Program-made: the position numbers and the translations under genes
The notes under the pieces: generated by a model
Seen by the model: the letters and a program-made list of their open reading frames with translations, nothing else
Databases searched by the model: none
What the model was told of the DNA's origin: nothing
Assembly: GCA_951812925.1 (NCBI GenBank)
Contig: OX638372.1
Coordinates: 7,750,001-7,814,000, forward strand
Length of the DNA stretch: 64,000 nucleotides
Source: Calliopum simillimum
Lineage: Eukaryota > Arthropoda > Insecta > Diptera > Lauxaniidae
Reading direction: 5' to 3'
In this document: positions 22,554 through 34,126 of the stretch, piece by piece
Layout: the number at the start of each line of letters is the position of its first letter
How positions within the stretch are numbered: position 1 is the first letter of the stretch

Positions 22554-22693
22554 TTTGCACAGCTGGCCCCCATGAAAAGCGACTACTCCATGCACTGCTC
22601 GATAACTACAATAGTTTGGAACGACCCGTTGTCAACGAATCCGATCCACTGCAGTTAAGTTTCGGATTGACGTTAATGCAGATTATAGATGTG
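22554..22693 (+). CDS. nAChRalpha (5/6/7 group): exon of nicotinic acetylcholine receptor alpha subunit (alpha5/6/7 group)
   Basis: This exon encodes the start of the ligand-binding extracellular domain of a pentameric neuronal acetylcholine-gated cation channel. It gives two bases of a split codon, then 46 codons: C-T-A, then GPHEKRLLHALLDNYNSLER, PVVNESDP and LQLSFGLTLMQIIDV. GPHEKRLL..LL..YN.LERPV.NES and FGLTL.QIIDV are signatures of the insect alpha5, alpha6 and alpha7 subunits. NES is an N-glycosylation sequon. Signal peptidase cleavage probably falls just before GPHEK. Length 140 nt, entry in phase 1 and exit in phase 0 match exon 2 of alpha7-like genes; a short exon starting DEKNQ should follow but is not seen in the remaining 41 kb. 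Codon use is balanced, unlike the flanking DNA. Subtype is not settled from this piece; HALLDNYNSLERPVVNESDP favours alpha5 or alpha7 over alpha6. Confidence 0.93.
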
Positions 22694-22699
22694 GTAAGT
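22694..22699 (+). promoter_or_regulatory. splice donor of receptor exon
   Basis: GTAAGT directly follows the GTG valine codon that ends the exon, a consensus insect 5' splice site. It leaves the reading frame in phase 0, as expected before the exon that begins Asp-Glu-Lys-Asn-Gln in this family. Confidence 0.9.
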
Positions 22700-23359
22700 G
22701 GTGGAGAGATAAATTAAAAAAAAAAACACCCTCACTAATTTATCTTTAAATTAAATTTACAAAAGCAATTAATAAAACAAATACACGGGATGCAGGGGTT
22801 GGGGTGATGACAAAAGTACAATAAAGAGAAAGCAGGTATTGCCAACTAAAACCTTTGATGGTTTTGCACTGATGACAGAACAAATTATAAGCAGCACCCG
22901 CATTTTAGCAATTAAGTAAGAGTGAAAAAAAAGCATTTAATTTAAGGGAGCTGAAACGTACGAGTATAAGGAATTCCGCAATAAAAAAAAGGGAAAATTA
23001 GAAATTCAAAAATAAAAAAAAAACAAAGGATGAAACCCTTAAAAAAGTAACAAAGCCAAAAGTATGCAACACTTGGGATACTGAATGGTATGTGTACACT
23101 GTTCAACTTCTTTGGAGATGAACAACGGGTTTTTATAGATATCAGGAAGAAAATGGTACACAAGGAATGTCAATTAAGCTGAGACAATATTCTTTTTATT
23201 TTCGTACTTTAAATTTCGAAGAACTCTTTTTTTAACACTTATTTTGAAAAATTATTTTTCGACTGATGCTATTATTTTTTGAAAAATACTGCCTATATTT
23301 GATAGTTAAATTAAATTTAAAGTACATTTTCATAGAAACTGCGTTTATATATGATAATA
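22700..23359. other. intron 2, 5' end; no further exon seen
   Basis: Typical AT-rich intron with A runs near 22718-22728 and 23011-23020. I looked for the short DEKNQ-type exon and did not find it. A 73-codon minus-strand frame at 22942-23163 has no domain. Confidence 0.5.
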
Positions 23360-23935
23360 TAAAAGACTCTGTTATTGATATTTCTTTTATTGTTGAAGGT
23401 TTCTGCAAATGAAAATTTTGTTAAAGTTTCTGTTATCAACATTTTTGCTATCGAAATTTTGCCAAATTTTGTTATATTAAAACTTCTGTTTTTTAGATTT
23501 CTGTTACTCAATTTTCTATTATGTTATTGAAATTTCTGTTACTAAAATTAATGTTGTTAAAATTTCTGTTGCCATAATTTTTATTACTGAATTTTCTGCT
23601 TTCCAAAATTCTGTTGATGAAAGCTCTGTTATCAAATTCTACTATTAAAGTTTCTGCTGCTAACATTTTTACTTTTAAATTTCTATTATCTTTATTTGCC
23701 ATCCAAAATTAAGGTTAAATCTTAATTAAAATCTCTGTTGATGGAATTTCTGTCGTTAATATTTCTTGTTTGAAAATTCTATGTTCTCGAATTTCCTGTT
23801 GTGAAATTTTCTGTTATTCTTATTTTAAATGTATTTTTTTTTTTTTGAAATGTGTCTTGTTAAAGTTTTTAATGAATTGAAATTACAGTTTCAAAATCTC
23901 TTTTATCAAAATTCAATACTACAAAATTGTCTGTT
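23360..23935. repeat. diverged minisatellite, ~15-16-bp unit
   Basis: The phrase AATTTCTGTTATTAAA and variants (TTTCTGTTGCCATAA, AATTCTGTTGATGAA, TTTCTGCTGCTAAC) recurs with a period of about 15-16 bp across the interval. The minus-strand frames at 23317-23511 and 23508-23702, rich in NRNFNN-type runs, are translations of this repeat. The array ends where the LINE fragment at 23938 begins. Confidence 0.75.
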
Positions 23936-23937
23936 AT

Positions 23938-24475
23938 CTAAAATTAGGTGAAGTCGCTGTAAAGAAAGTGGGACGTGTCATGTGACTCGGATTGCAGTAA
24001 GGGCAGTGATCTGGCCAGCCTTTAGTGATATGTACTCTATAGCACATCAATTTATTGTACCAGCCAGATCTCAGTTGGGCCAGAATGCACCTAGTGGTCC
24101 TGGGTAGGGGCGACTCCCTACCGTGAATCAGTGTAGGACTCATGCTGAGGATGCGGTTAGTTGCATGCAATGCCATGACCACCAATTCTGCGCATTTATT
24201 TTGGTAATGAGAAGATTAGTGTCTCCTTAAGAAAGAGTAGTTTCTGACGAAATTTTTGGCCGGGCGGGAATATACGGGAGTAATTATGATTGGCTTGAAT
24301 TATTCTGCCTGATCTACAGTTAACTCCATTGCGTATCACTAAGAAGTGGAGACCAAATAGGGGCCGCATAGTTTACCACCGATCTCGCAATAGCCTTTAC
24401 GTGGCTGCCAATTCGTGTCCAAGATTGTGCTTGCTAAAACCTTGAGGTTTCTTTGGGCGCTAATAGGCCTGTTGG
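23938..24475 (-). pseudogene. LINE ORF2 C-terminal fragment
   Basis: Read on the minus strand, the fragment contains a typical end of a non-LTR retrotransposon polyprotein. A VNYAAPIWSPLLSDTQW segment lies around 24340-24380. About 230 bp further on comes RTTRCILAQLRSGWYNKLMC, followed by a CPYC..SHMT zinc-knuckle-like stretch (CxxC then His). These are the thumb/linker and C-terminal Cys-His motif of Jockey/I/LOA-type insect elements. Frame changes and stops separate the two parts and no 3' tail is identified. It is a dead 5'-truncated copy. Confidence 0.75.
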
Positions 24476-26372
24476 TGATTTCCAACGCAGTTTTGGTAAA
24501 GGTATAAAAGCTATCGAAACTTTGGATTTTAGAATATTTTACTTTAGGGATTGATCATTCGCTAATACTCATATTAAGTGACTTCTGAGTTACTAGCCTT
24601 AACCTGCGCATTGAAAAGTGGAGTTTGGTGGAATTTTGTCGATGATTGCCGTGTTTAAAAAAAAAAAAAAAATAAAAACTTTTGAAGAATTTTTACAAAC
24701 TGGCAGTGTGTTACAGAAAATTAAAACACAAAACATAATAGAACTATCAAAATGGCTTAGCACTCTTGGCAGTTTCAATAAAAAGAAAATGTTGAACAAA
24801 TTTAATGGAAATTTGTGAAATTAACAGGGATTTTTCCGTTTTTATTATACTGCTAATTTAAAATTGTCCTTTAAAATCATTGCGTTTAATTTTCAATGGA
24901 TTTTGGGCAAATAGCATTACAAAGGCTGCACAGCGTTAAGTTGAATAATTAGAAACGATCCTTTTTCTAAGATAGTCCTTTGAATGCAAATTTCAGCGCC
25001 TTTTTTGCAAATTTCCATTTAAAGAAAAAAAAAAGGATTTTCTACTTAAAATTTTTTTTAACTTTTATATTTTTGCTTTCAATCCGATTCAAAGACATTA
25101 CACAGTATGCGCTTTGTAAACCATAAACTCTGACTAATAAGGTAACCAAATGACAATGAAAGCTGACAAGTAAATAAGAGAAAAAAGAAAAAAGAAAATA
25201 AAAATAAAAGAATTGGAAAATTTATTAAAACTTTAAATAAAATCAAAATGAAAAACTTTAGCAGCAAAAGGAATCAGAAGACCTTTTTCATTGCGCTCAC
25301 AGTGCTCGAAATGCTGGAAAACAGAACGAAAAAATGAAAAAAGTTTACCATTTTTCCCTGGTTGGTTGTGTTTTTCTTTGTAACCAACAACACTTGAAGA
25401 CACAACGCTGACGACAAAGTTTTTGAACATGCAAAATTGACATACAGCCCCCGCTATCTCCTCCCCCATGTCAAACTCCAGCCATGAGAGAGCTAGGACG
25501 AAGACACAAGCACGACACTCAACGAGTGCTTAACTAGAATTTATACCTTTCAGCACCTTGGTTAAGGTGTCTTTGACTCGTTTTATGCTTTTTATTTGAC
25601 TCTTTTTTGCAGCAATTTGATTTTATGCAGGCGAGAATGGATAAAAGAAATTTTAAGGCATTTCAGCACTTTTTATCCTCCCCCAACAGTTGTGGTGTGT
25701 TATCAATTCATTTAATTAAAACAGACATAAAACGGATTCAAAGATTCAGGCAATGTTATACAGAAAATGTTTTAGAATAAAATTCAAAAAAAAGTAAATT
25801 TTTGAGATTTATTTCGTGAAAAGTGGAAAAAGTTTTCTGACCTCTTTAGTTCTGGAAGAGGAAGAAATTTCTTTTGGCATCTTTGTCCTCAATCATGTTC
25901 TGCTGCTATTTCTTTGTGTTGAATAAGACTTTATGTCCTACATTTCCTACTTACTCGTATCTTATCTTAACATTTTATTGTACTCTGTAGTTTCTACTAC
26001 ATACTTACTTCTACTGCTATTTTCTCATTTCGTTTGCTGTCATCGCGTTTTCTAAATTTCTTTGGAAATGTTTTTCTACCAATGGCAATGAAGTTGAAAT
26101 TTTAACCACAATAGTAGCGTTTTAAGTGAGATTTACGCCAGTTTTTACATTGTATATTTTTTCCTCCCTCTTCGCGCACTCGTACGCCAACTGAAAACTT
26201 CTGGCGCTAAGCGTGGAAAAAATTTATCTATGAAACCTGACTGCAAATTGAGAAAATGAACTGCATGCACTCGGCATTTTCTCGTGAAATACAAAATAAT
26301 GACAGGAAATACGCAACAATGGTTTTCTCTAGCTGAAACTACTACTATTACTATTACAAAAGATACCATACA
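24476..26372. other. intron 2, no gene seen
   Basis: AT-rich sequence with A runs near 24657-24672 and 25021-25034. Open frames at 24599-24818 (both strands), 25079-25267, 25233-25469 and 26145-26369 are biased in composition and lack motifs. Confidence 0.45.
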
Positions 26373-26376
26373 TTAA

Positions 26377-27146
26377 GGTGGGTTGCTAAAAAAATTTTGT
26401 TCCTCGGTATATTGTTAGATTTTTCACAAAATATTTAGACTCTGGTAAAGACTTTTCCTGAGCTAGAATTTTATTGGGTAACAAATACGACTTTGCTAAG
26501 AAAAACAATTTTTTGTGTTCTTTTGAATGAAAAAAATTCACAAAAAATGGTGCGTTAAAAACGCTTAAGTTCCCAAGGAGAAAAAAAAAATAGTTTATAC
26601 CACTTTATTTCTAGTTAATTTTTCCAGCATTTCAAGCCAATATAGTGACATCTCTCCAATAAAATAAAATTTACCTTACTATTTTAGTAGATTAAGAATG
26701 TTACAGTATAGTAATTTTTTGAAAAAGTGATTAACCTTACTGTATTCGAGCAGGGATCCATCCGTGTGATAGATAGGAGCATATTATTGATACTTACAAT
26801 TACAAGCTTGTTGGACCACTAAGCCACTGACCTAATTTCAATTTCAATTTCAAATACCACTCATATAATGTCAACCCCGAAAGTATTCTTTTGCATCAAA
26901 TTTCAAAAATAAAATGGCATACTTATAGGGCATACATACATGCGTGTTAGCAATTTGAATATTTTTATTGTTTTTAAAAAAAATATCCTTAGCCAGCTTC
27001 TATCATTCCAAGATCATTTTATGCAGAACATAAAAATTTTTGATATATTATTTTGATAATTTTGTTTTTCCGGATAAAAAACCTAACAATGTACTCACTC
27101 GTAAACAAGAAACAATATTCTTTTTTTGTATGGATGTATACCCACC
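26377..27146. mobile_element. piggyBac-like MITE (TTAA-flanked), ~0.77 kb, with nested SINE
   Basis: The left end reads TTAA followed by GGTGGGTTGC (TTAA at 26373-26376) and the right end reads TATACCCACC followed by TTAA (27147-27150). So short inverted termini are bracketed by TTAA, the target site used by piggyBac elements. Interior words such as AAATATTTAGACTCTGGT are shared with the shorter element at 59143-59404 with matching ends, supporting a family. A SINE copy lies inside at 26645-26833. No transposase is seen, hence non-autonomous. Confidence 0.7.
26645..26833 (-). mobile_element. tRNA-derived SINE, copy 2 (nested)
   Basis: Reverse-complement counterpart of the SINE at 8692-8952. 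On the minus strand the head reads AGGTCAGTGGCTTAGTGG (A box), ACAAGCTTGTAATTGTAAGT, CTATCTATCACACGGATGG and CTCGAATAC (decayed B box). The tail is AAATTACTATACTGTAA, then TAGTAAGGTAAATTTTATTT. It lacks part of the body present in copy 1. It sits within the TTAA-flanked MITE and so inserted after it. Confidence 0.75.
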
Positions 27147-27150
27147 TTAA

Positions 27151-27645
27151 TATGCATACATATACTCGCATGTGCCATAGCGACCTCAGCAGATATTTCT
27201 TTACGCTCTCCATTATTTGCACGCGTTGCATAAAATGCATACTACGAAAAAGGCGCAAATGTCACTTATCATGTGATTTATGCGCTGTGTAACTTAAGCC
27301 AAGATAAGAAAATCCAAGCGAAATGGTTGCAGTTCAGTGAAACTTAGAAAAACTGCAAGAAGGCGGTATCCATCAGAAGTTCACGCTTTACATGACTTAA
27401 TCTTCAGAGAAACACGATTCTGCAGAATTTGATGACTTTAAAGCGATTTAAAGAAGTATGATGTTTTTGTTTAATATTAAATCAGTGCACAGAGAATGTT
27501 GCTTTTCAGTGCACAATAGATCAAGTTTGTTTCTAGAAAAGTATGTAGATTGAAAGAATGTGTGCCAAGATCAAGACCAAATCTATGATGGCCGAGACCA
27601 AGGCCAAGATTGCCCATCAATAATAAAAACTTATATCAAGAACAT
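27151..27645. other. non-coding; short CCAAGATCAAGACC repeats
   Basis: Around 27568-27614 the words AAGATCAAGACCAA and GAGACCAAGGCCAAGAT form a short imperfect repeat. The same words, in the opposite orientation, occur at 48920-48950 and 49309-49700. No gene is seen. Confidence 0.45.
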
Positions 27646-28300
27646 TGTAGCGAACCTTTTCTTCGTGAGCCGGAGAATAGCCATCACCGTCCAGGGTTAA
27701 TCTCAAAATTTATATATTTTCAAAGGAAACACTAGACAGTTTTTGATAAAACATTATAATTCACTTTATTCATAAATGACTGAACATGTATGGCTCCATG
27801 GCTCCAGCTTTTATAGTAGTCCCTGTACGTCCGTTGTAGTACATTCCGAACCATGTCACTCCGTTATTTATCCTTGGTTACAAGTATCAATCCTGTCTTC
27901 AAGTCCCTTTGCCATTAAAAAAGCCTTAAGCCGTTGGAATATCAAAATTAACCAGAATCACGTCTAACCTGAATGACGGCCACCAAGAGAAAGAATCATC
28001 AACAGGAAATAACTTCATTGGCTTTATTCAATGGTGGCCGCACGCCCTCTATACCTGAAATTCTAAAACATGCGTTCACTGAGGAGCCTTCGCAAATTGA
28101 TGTTAATGCGATGTATGTCGATGCTTGGTTGGCTGAATGTTTAGTATTTGTCCGTTTTATTCGCATACACGCTTGCTGATTGTGGTTTTGCCAAAAAGTT
28201 TTTGCGCATTGTGGTTAGTATCACTCAGTTGATTAGGGAAATCGTACCTGTCGATGGGGTGAGCGTTTTATTCGAATAATTTAATTTGTTGTACCACGAC
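27646..28300 (-). mobile_element. possible solo LTR or LTR-retroelement fragment
   Basis: On the minus strand a TATAAAAG box (27809-27816) lies about 45 bp before an AATAAAG polyadenylation word (27764-27770), and the segment then ends GAAAAGGTTCGCTACA at 27646, a plausible ...CA terminus. That order is typical of a long terminal repeat. I could not fix the other end or a target duplication, and no primer-binding site is seen. The 68-codon frame at 27973-28179 has no recognised domain. Base composition is clearly less AT-rich than its neighbours. Confidence 0.35.
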
Positions 28301-28311
28301 TTAATAACTAC

Positions 28312-28532
28312 ACGGAAAAAACAAAACCGCAAAAATTCATTGAAAATCCCAGTTAGTTTTACTGATTTTTTTAGTAACTGTGCGCCCGCAAAGAAAACCC
28401 GTATTTTTTACTGACTACACACAGTAAATTTTTAAAAAAATATAAAAATAAAAAAAAAATTCTGTTGATTGGTGTCGAACTTAAGACCTTTGTGTTTCTA
28501 GGCGACGCTCTAACCACTGAGCTACTGTAGCA
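28312..28532 (-). mobile_element. tRNA-derived SINE, second family
   Basis: On the minus strand the head reads GCTACAGTAGCTCAGTGGTT then AGAGCGTCGCC (28532 downward) and AAGTTCGACACC, so it has a good A box (TAGCTCAGTGGTTAGAGC region) and a B box (AGTTCGACACC). The anticodon arm and T stem do not pair, so it is not a working tRNA. An A/T-rich body with TTTACTG..TAGTCAGTAAAA-type words follows to about 28312. Tail words resemble those of the SINE at 8692 but the heads differ. Confidence 0.6.
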
Positions 28533-31529
28533 CTTTCGTTTCTAGAGCTTATAATTTTATTTAAATTATATTTTATTTATTTATGAGTTTGGCCAAAGTT
28601 TATTCGAAGATTGTACACTTAAAACCTTGTTGCTTGAGTAACTAAGCGTATGTGATTTGTTTCATCACAAGATTTTACTTCAAATGAAAATAAAAATAAA
28701 ATATTCACGAATAATTACTTTCATACCAAAAATGGAATTGATTTTCGCTTTATTACACTTCATTATTATTATTTCCATACAAAACAAAGTTTAATGAACC
28801 AACAAAAATATCGAGAAATGAATATCAGCATGAAATTTGATGCCTTTTCAATATAATGGCACAATTTAGTTTTTGACACAAAACTAAAATTTTGCATAAC
28901 AAACGATGCCTGAATGAATATTGTCCTGACTGGGAGCACAAACATATGTCCGGAAGAATATGTTAATAAATGAAGTCTTGGAAACAAAATCAATTTCAGC
29001 CAACAGACGACACACAGCAGATGGCACAACCAATGGTGCTGCTGGATAGCCTGGTATGATATATGCAAATACCCAAACAACATTTGCATACTTTTAGGAA
29101 AGACAAAACAGACAATTATTGTCAGATAGATAGATTGGATAGACAGTGATTGCGACGAAGAGAATTAATAATGAAATGAAATTTTGTAGAACTTCAAGGA
29201 AACTTGAAACAGCAAGAAACGGCATAGCAAATATAGAGTCGATTACTTGAATGGAAAAATGATGAATAAACATGAAAAATATGCATGAGAATAGACATCT
29301 TGTGTTTAACCCAAAAAGCCAGCCACACCTAGAGGACAAACAAACAAAGATTGCTAGTCCTATGAATAGATAACAAAGCAACTGAATTAATTTTGCTTTT
29401 CCGGCAGCAAAAGCAAATGAAATTCTGCTACTCCTTTGTTAACGGCGACTGTGGTTTGGTAAGAATTTAATTTACTTAAGTTATACGCCCCAAAAATTAT
29501 GCTACAAATATTGGTTTAATTCTTGGAATTGATTTCTTAAATCCTTTTTAATACGTTTAAGATGCTGCGCAACGTGTAGAACAATGGGCGAAATGTCTTT
29601 GGTTGGTTATTAAAAGAAAACCAACGTAGTCAGTGAGAAGAGGGGAGATAAAGCAAGTGCCAAAAAAAGATTAGCGGAAGCCTAAAAATAGACCAAAGGA
29701 ATATAAAGTTGAAATTGAAAGAAATGCGTTCTTCGTTTTGCCCCTGTTTTTTTGTTGCAATACAATGGTCATGTTGTCAGTGTTGCCAACGCGTATAAAT
29801 AGTAAACAATGTCACGTGCTTTTTATGTCATCGTTGTCGTTGTCGTTGTCGTCGTTCTTGCCAATTGTAAATTAATGGCTAAAAGAAGTTGGCGTCTCGA
29901 ATAAGCTGGTTTTATCCTCCCCGTACATAAAAAACAATAAACCTTTTGTTTTGACGACGAATGCTGGTGGTGGTGTTACTAAATGCGGCTTTGCATTTAT
30001 GTATTTGTGCTCAATGTGTTCGTTTGTTTGTTTGTGTATGCGTAAAGCTTTGCTTTTGGTATTAGCAACATTTCGAGCGTTGTTAGGCTGTGTTGAAAGC
30101 TGAAGCTGCTGCTGCAAGAAAAGAAAAAATGAAATGAAAAAAATTCGCTGGTGCGAATAAAAAAGAAAACAAAAAAGAAGAAATTAAAGCGGAAAAGGAA
30201 AAAAAAAAAAAAACGAACAAAAACCGCAACACAATGAAAATGCTGAACGGAAACGGATGTAGAATGAGTGGCAACTCTAATTAAAAATCATGCGCCTACT
30301 GCCCCAGTTTTGAGTGCAGCAGCAGCATCATCACAAACTGTGAATTTACTAATGAGTAGAGGCTTAAGCATTAAATTGCTTGCTGATTTAGATTAGCAGT
30401 GCGATATAAAAGGAAATTAAAAAAATAAGATATTCACAGTGTATTCATTATATTTTATGTATATGTGAGTTGTTGAGCCACAATGAAAGTTGCCAGTGGC
30501 TGTAGTACTTCAAGTTTTTAATTTATTATGAAAAACAATATGCGATTTACTTAGATAGCTACTTGGATGTAGCTGAATTTACGCTAAAATAATCACCAAA
30601 AAAATAATGAATAGGAATTGTTTTAACTTTGATTAGCTTGTCAATAAGAAGCTTATAATTTGGACTTATCCCACTTCTTTTCGTTCTCAAAGCTTAGACT
30701 CTTTTGGTGGGCAGTAATTTTTTTTTTTCATATGCGCACATTAAAATCATTTTACACAATTATTCTCTGCTTTAATTATTTTTTCATAATATTACAAGTA
30801 ACACATACCAACATAAGAGTAGAAAATATATTCTACCATAGAATGAGTGCCTATAATAAAAACCACACACCCAATTACAATTTTTCACGTGCTATAAACA
30901 ATACATATAAGTATCACATACTTGTATGAGTTGAGCACTGTCAAAATATTGTGATATTAAATTACATTAATTGCTGACAACAACAGTCATGAGAGTTTTT
31001 GCAAAAAAAAAAATTGATACATCCAACGTAAAAGTTTCTAACTCAAGTTACCAACTTTTTACGGGACAATGATTTTCGAAATCTGCGCATTAGACTCTAT
31101 CTTGTGCCAAATTTTGGTACCCCTAACTTGAAATTTAAAGGTCTGGGACCAATTTTTGAAGTTACAACGTTAGTATATTTTAGTGAGGTCTCCATGCAAA
31201 AACTTGGCAACTTAAGTTGATAATAAATAAATAAATAAATAAATAAATAACAAAAATAACAAAACAGTGGTTGTAAGTCATACATACCAACGTAATGTCC
31301 GTAGAATATTTTTTAATGTTAGTTGGCAAGTTAAGTTTCCAACTTTTCTCATTACTATTATTTCAAATTATAAGTTGAAATTGTTAATATCTCTGTAAAT
31401 CAATTTGGAAAAGTGACAACGATTTAAAAGTCGAAAAACCTTTGTTTGGACTACAGATTTCCAAAGTATTTATTCAATTTTTTTTTTTGGTTTTCTTGTC
31501 TTAACTAAAACAATACAAAAACTATTAAG
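28533..31529. other. intron 2, no gene seen
   Basis: AT-rich sequence with GTTGTC repeats near 29829-29855, an A run near 30200-30213 and (AAAT)n near 31222-31250. Hydrophobic minus-strand frames at 28769-29089 and 29094-29381 were examined and look like chance readings of A-rich plus-strand DNA. Confidence 0.45.
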
Positions 31530-32432
31530 GGTGTAAAATTTGGCCTGGCCAAACATTAAATACCCTACACTGCAGTATTTTTAAAATTTTGCTCATATGA
31601 GAGGTGCTACACTCTCTTGTCCGAGTTCACCCAGTTTTTGTCCAGAGCTTGGATTTATAGTTTTTAGTGTCTGAGTGAAAACGTTTTCAGTACAGTGTTT
31701 TGAAGCTTTTAATTATATAGGAGGTGCCTCGCCCTCTTGTCCGAGTTCGTCTAGTTTAAACTTGGAGCGTGCATTTATAGTCTTTAGTATTTGAGTGAAG
31801 TTTGGTTGGATTATCTCAAAAAACTCTTTCAGTATAGCATTTTGAAACTTCTGCTTATATGGGAGGTGCCACGTCCCCTTGTCCGCTTGCACCCAATTTC
31901 GGGTGCTTTCATTTATGATACTTAGAGTCTGAGTTGAATTTGGTTCGAATATCTCAAAAAACGCTTTCAGTATAGCGTTTTGAAGCTTTTGCTTGTATGG
32001 GAGGTGCCACGCTCTCTTGTCCAAATTTGTTAAATTTTTTCTCAGAGCTTGCACTTACAATTTTTAGTATTTATGCGTATTTTGGTTGCATTGTCGTGAA
32101 AAATACTCCTACAATTGCATTTGGAATATATTTTTCGTATGGGTGCTAGGTGTGTCCGTTGACTGATTTCGCTCATTTTCAATCTCCCGACGACGGAGGC
32201 TGTGTACCAAATTTCATTGAATTATCTTGCTTAGTTTTCCCAAAAAATGTATTTCCACACACAGCCAGCCAGCCAGCCAGCCATCCAGCCAGACAGACGG
32301 ACATGGCTATATCGACTAAGGAGGTGGCGCTGATCAAGAATATATATACTTTTCGTTATCTGCCACGCCTCCTTCTCTGCGTTACAAACGTAAGGACAAA
32401 GTGAATATACCCTGGGTGTAGGGTATAATGAT
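31530..32432. mobile_element. Helentron/mini-me-like non-autonomous element with ~126-bp tandem core
   Basis: The element opens near AATACCCTACACTGCAG (31558) and closes with ATACCCTGGGTGTAGGGTAT (32408-32427), a terminal hairpin typical of these dipteran repeats. Between them, four diverged ~126-bp units are marked by TATGGGAGGTGCCACGC at about 31719, 31858 and 31998, plus a degenerate one at about 31598. A (CCAG)n microsatellite (32261-32292) then leads into GACGGACATGGCTATATCGA (32296-32315) and GCTGATCAAGAATATATATA. That core between a GTCY-type repeat and a TA repeat is the mini-me/INE-1-type signature of Drosophila (from memory). The 113-codon frame at 31713-32054 is the tandem unit read on the minus strand. 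Confidence 0.75.
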
Positions 32433-33589
32433 CATAACTAAAAACTACGATTTTCGAGTTACCTACTTTAATGTTCGACGTATCGAAATATATTTTCTAT
32501 AAAACGAAAATTGATTCTGTACAAGAGATAAAAAGTTCCATATCAATTTCAAAAAAATTTTCTAAATATCGTTTGAAAAAAATACTTACATTAAAGGGTT
32601 AAATTAAAGCAAAGTGTGTTTTTCATAAACAACAATGGCGCACAATATCCAATTTATGACAATTTTCCGCCTATTTAAGTTTATTGTTGCTTAATTGCTA
32701 ATGTTATGTGAAATGACTATTTGCATTTATTCCAAACTATATATATCAAACTAACCCAACGAGAAATTTAATTTAGAATATAAAATCCTGTATATAAGAT
32801 GAAAAAAATAACAAGATTCTGATAACAAAACTTGGTAAAGAGAACAAAAACAGTAAGTGCATGTGTTTTTAACGTATTCTTGTGTTACATCGACATGTAA
32901 AACTATATGATCTAAGGTGCATTTTATGCTTAGCCAACTTTTGCAGAATATTACTGGGAATCTGATAAATTTATATTGAACTAACTAAACAGTCATTTTA
33001 ACAATTTTTCAACAATCATCAGATAATTTTTAGTGAAATAGAAGCCACACTCAAACCGTTGACTCCGTGTTTCTTGGCTATTGCCAAGGACAAATTCTTT
33101 CATACAAAAACGCTATATGTAAAGATCATATAGCTCACATAGCACCATCTATTGTGAAAAATTGCTAATTGTTTTAAGTTGGTAGCACCTTCTGATTTTG
33201 AGACATTTTTGTGTAAAACTTTAATCCTCCATATCCCCCATACATAGCGCATTTTTACCCATTTTCTTAAAAAACTTCAAAAATAACCTCTAAGACTGGG
33301 GGCTATTGAATTGAGTTAGTAAATATTTTCAACTAAAAACTCAGAATTTCAACGCGAAAGTCAAAAAATTGTCAATACCAAAATCGTACTGACGGGTTGC
33401 ATTTTTAATTTAATTCTTTACTCATTATTCTTAAGCTTCAAGCATTTCTTGTTTTTAGTGACCCCTAGTGAAATTTTTTGTAGATTATATTTGTAGAATA
33501 TTTTCACTCATTATAACCCCGATTTTTGGAAAAGGGGTCAAACAGACCCATAAAAACAGCATATAATGGTTTAATGAGGAGTATTGCAA
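32433..33589. other. intron 2, no gene seen
   Basis: AT-rich sequence without recognisable exon or transposon termini. Confidence 0.45.
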
Positions 33590-33690
33590 TTTAGTTTTTT
33601 ACAAAAATGGATTCAAAATGGTCACTGAGAAGGGTCAGAGACACCTCTGGTCATGTCCAAAAATATATTTTCAGCGATTTGTGTGTATGG
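33590..33690 (-). repeat. single unit of the 0.5-1.0 kb tandem family
   Basis: On the minus strand the words AAATATATTTTTGGACATG, ACCAGAGGTGTCTC and CATTTTTGTAAAAAACTAAA follow the order seen in the tandem repeat at 470-985. It is a lone inverted unit 33 kb away from the array. Confidence 0.55.
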
Positions 33691-34091
33691 TATTCATGTA
33701 CGTAACTATTTATGGGTAAATTCTATAACACTACTGCACTCACTCTGAGTTCAAATTACTTCCATGCTCTATAGGATCACGGACTATTCAAAAAAAAAAA
33801 AAAAAATTTTTGGTTGCATCACATATTAAGTTCTATTCACGTTTTGCATTGCTTGTCATTGGACATAACCCATTGTTTCCTTATACATAACATTGATTCC
33901 AGTTAAAAGGTCAATCGCCTCTTTTTCCAAAACCAATTTAAAAAAATTTGACTACGGATATAAATAAATTTCTCACAAAAAAGCCGATTAGCTAAAAAGT
34001 TTTTTATACATTTCTGAGCATTGTATTCTTGGTTTGAATCCTAGTGCTTGTGAAATTTTTTTTATTACTATTTTTTTTTTTTATACAAAAA
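33691..34091. other. non-coding; B-box-like word
   Basis: A TTGGTTTGAATCCTAGTGC word near 34029-34047 resembles a Pol III B box (GGTTCGAATCC with one change), and could be the remnant of a SINE head. No A box is convincing. A run of T follows, then the nested palindrome. Confidence 0.35.
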
Positions 34092-34126
34092 AATATCCCT
34101 TAGAAAAATGCGCGATTTAACGAAGA

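Noticed and set aside
27973..28179. 68-codon frame as a small protein gene
   Set aside because: Composition is protein-like but no domain is recognised and it lies in a possible LTR. Not supported as a gene.
28474..28532. Functional tRNA gene on the minus strand
   Set aside because: A and B boxes are present but the anticodon arm and T stem do not pair and position 33 is not T. It is followed by a SINE-like body.
28769..29381. Two hydrophobic minus-strand frames resembling membrane proteins
   Set aside because: A-rich plus-strand DNA read backwards gives Phe/Leu/Ile-rich peptides. No conserved motif and no homolog recognised.
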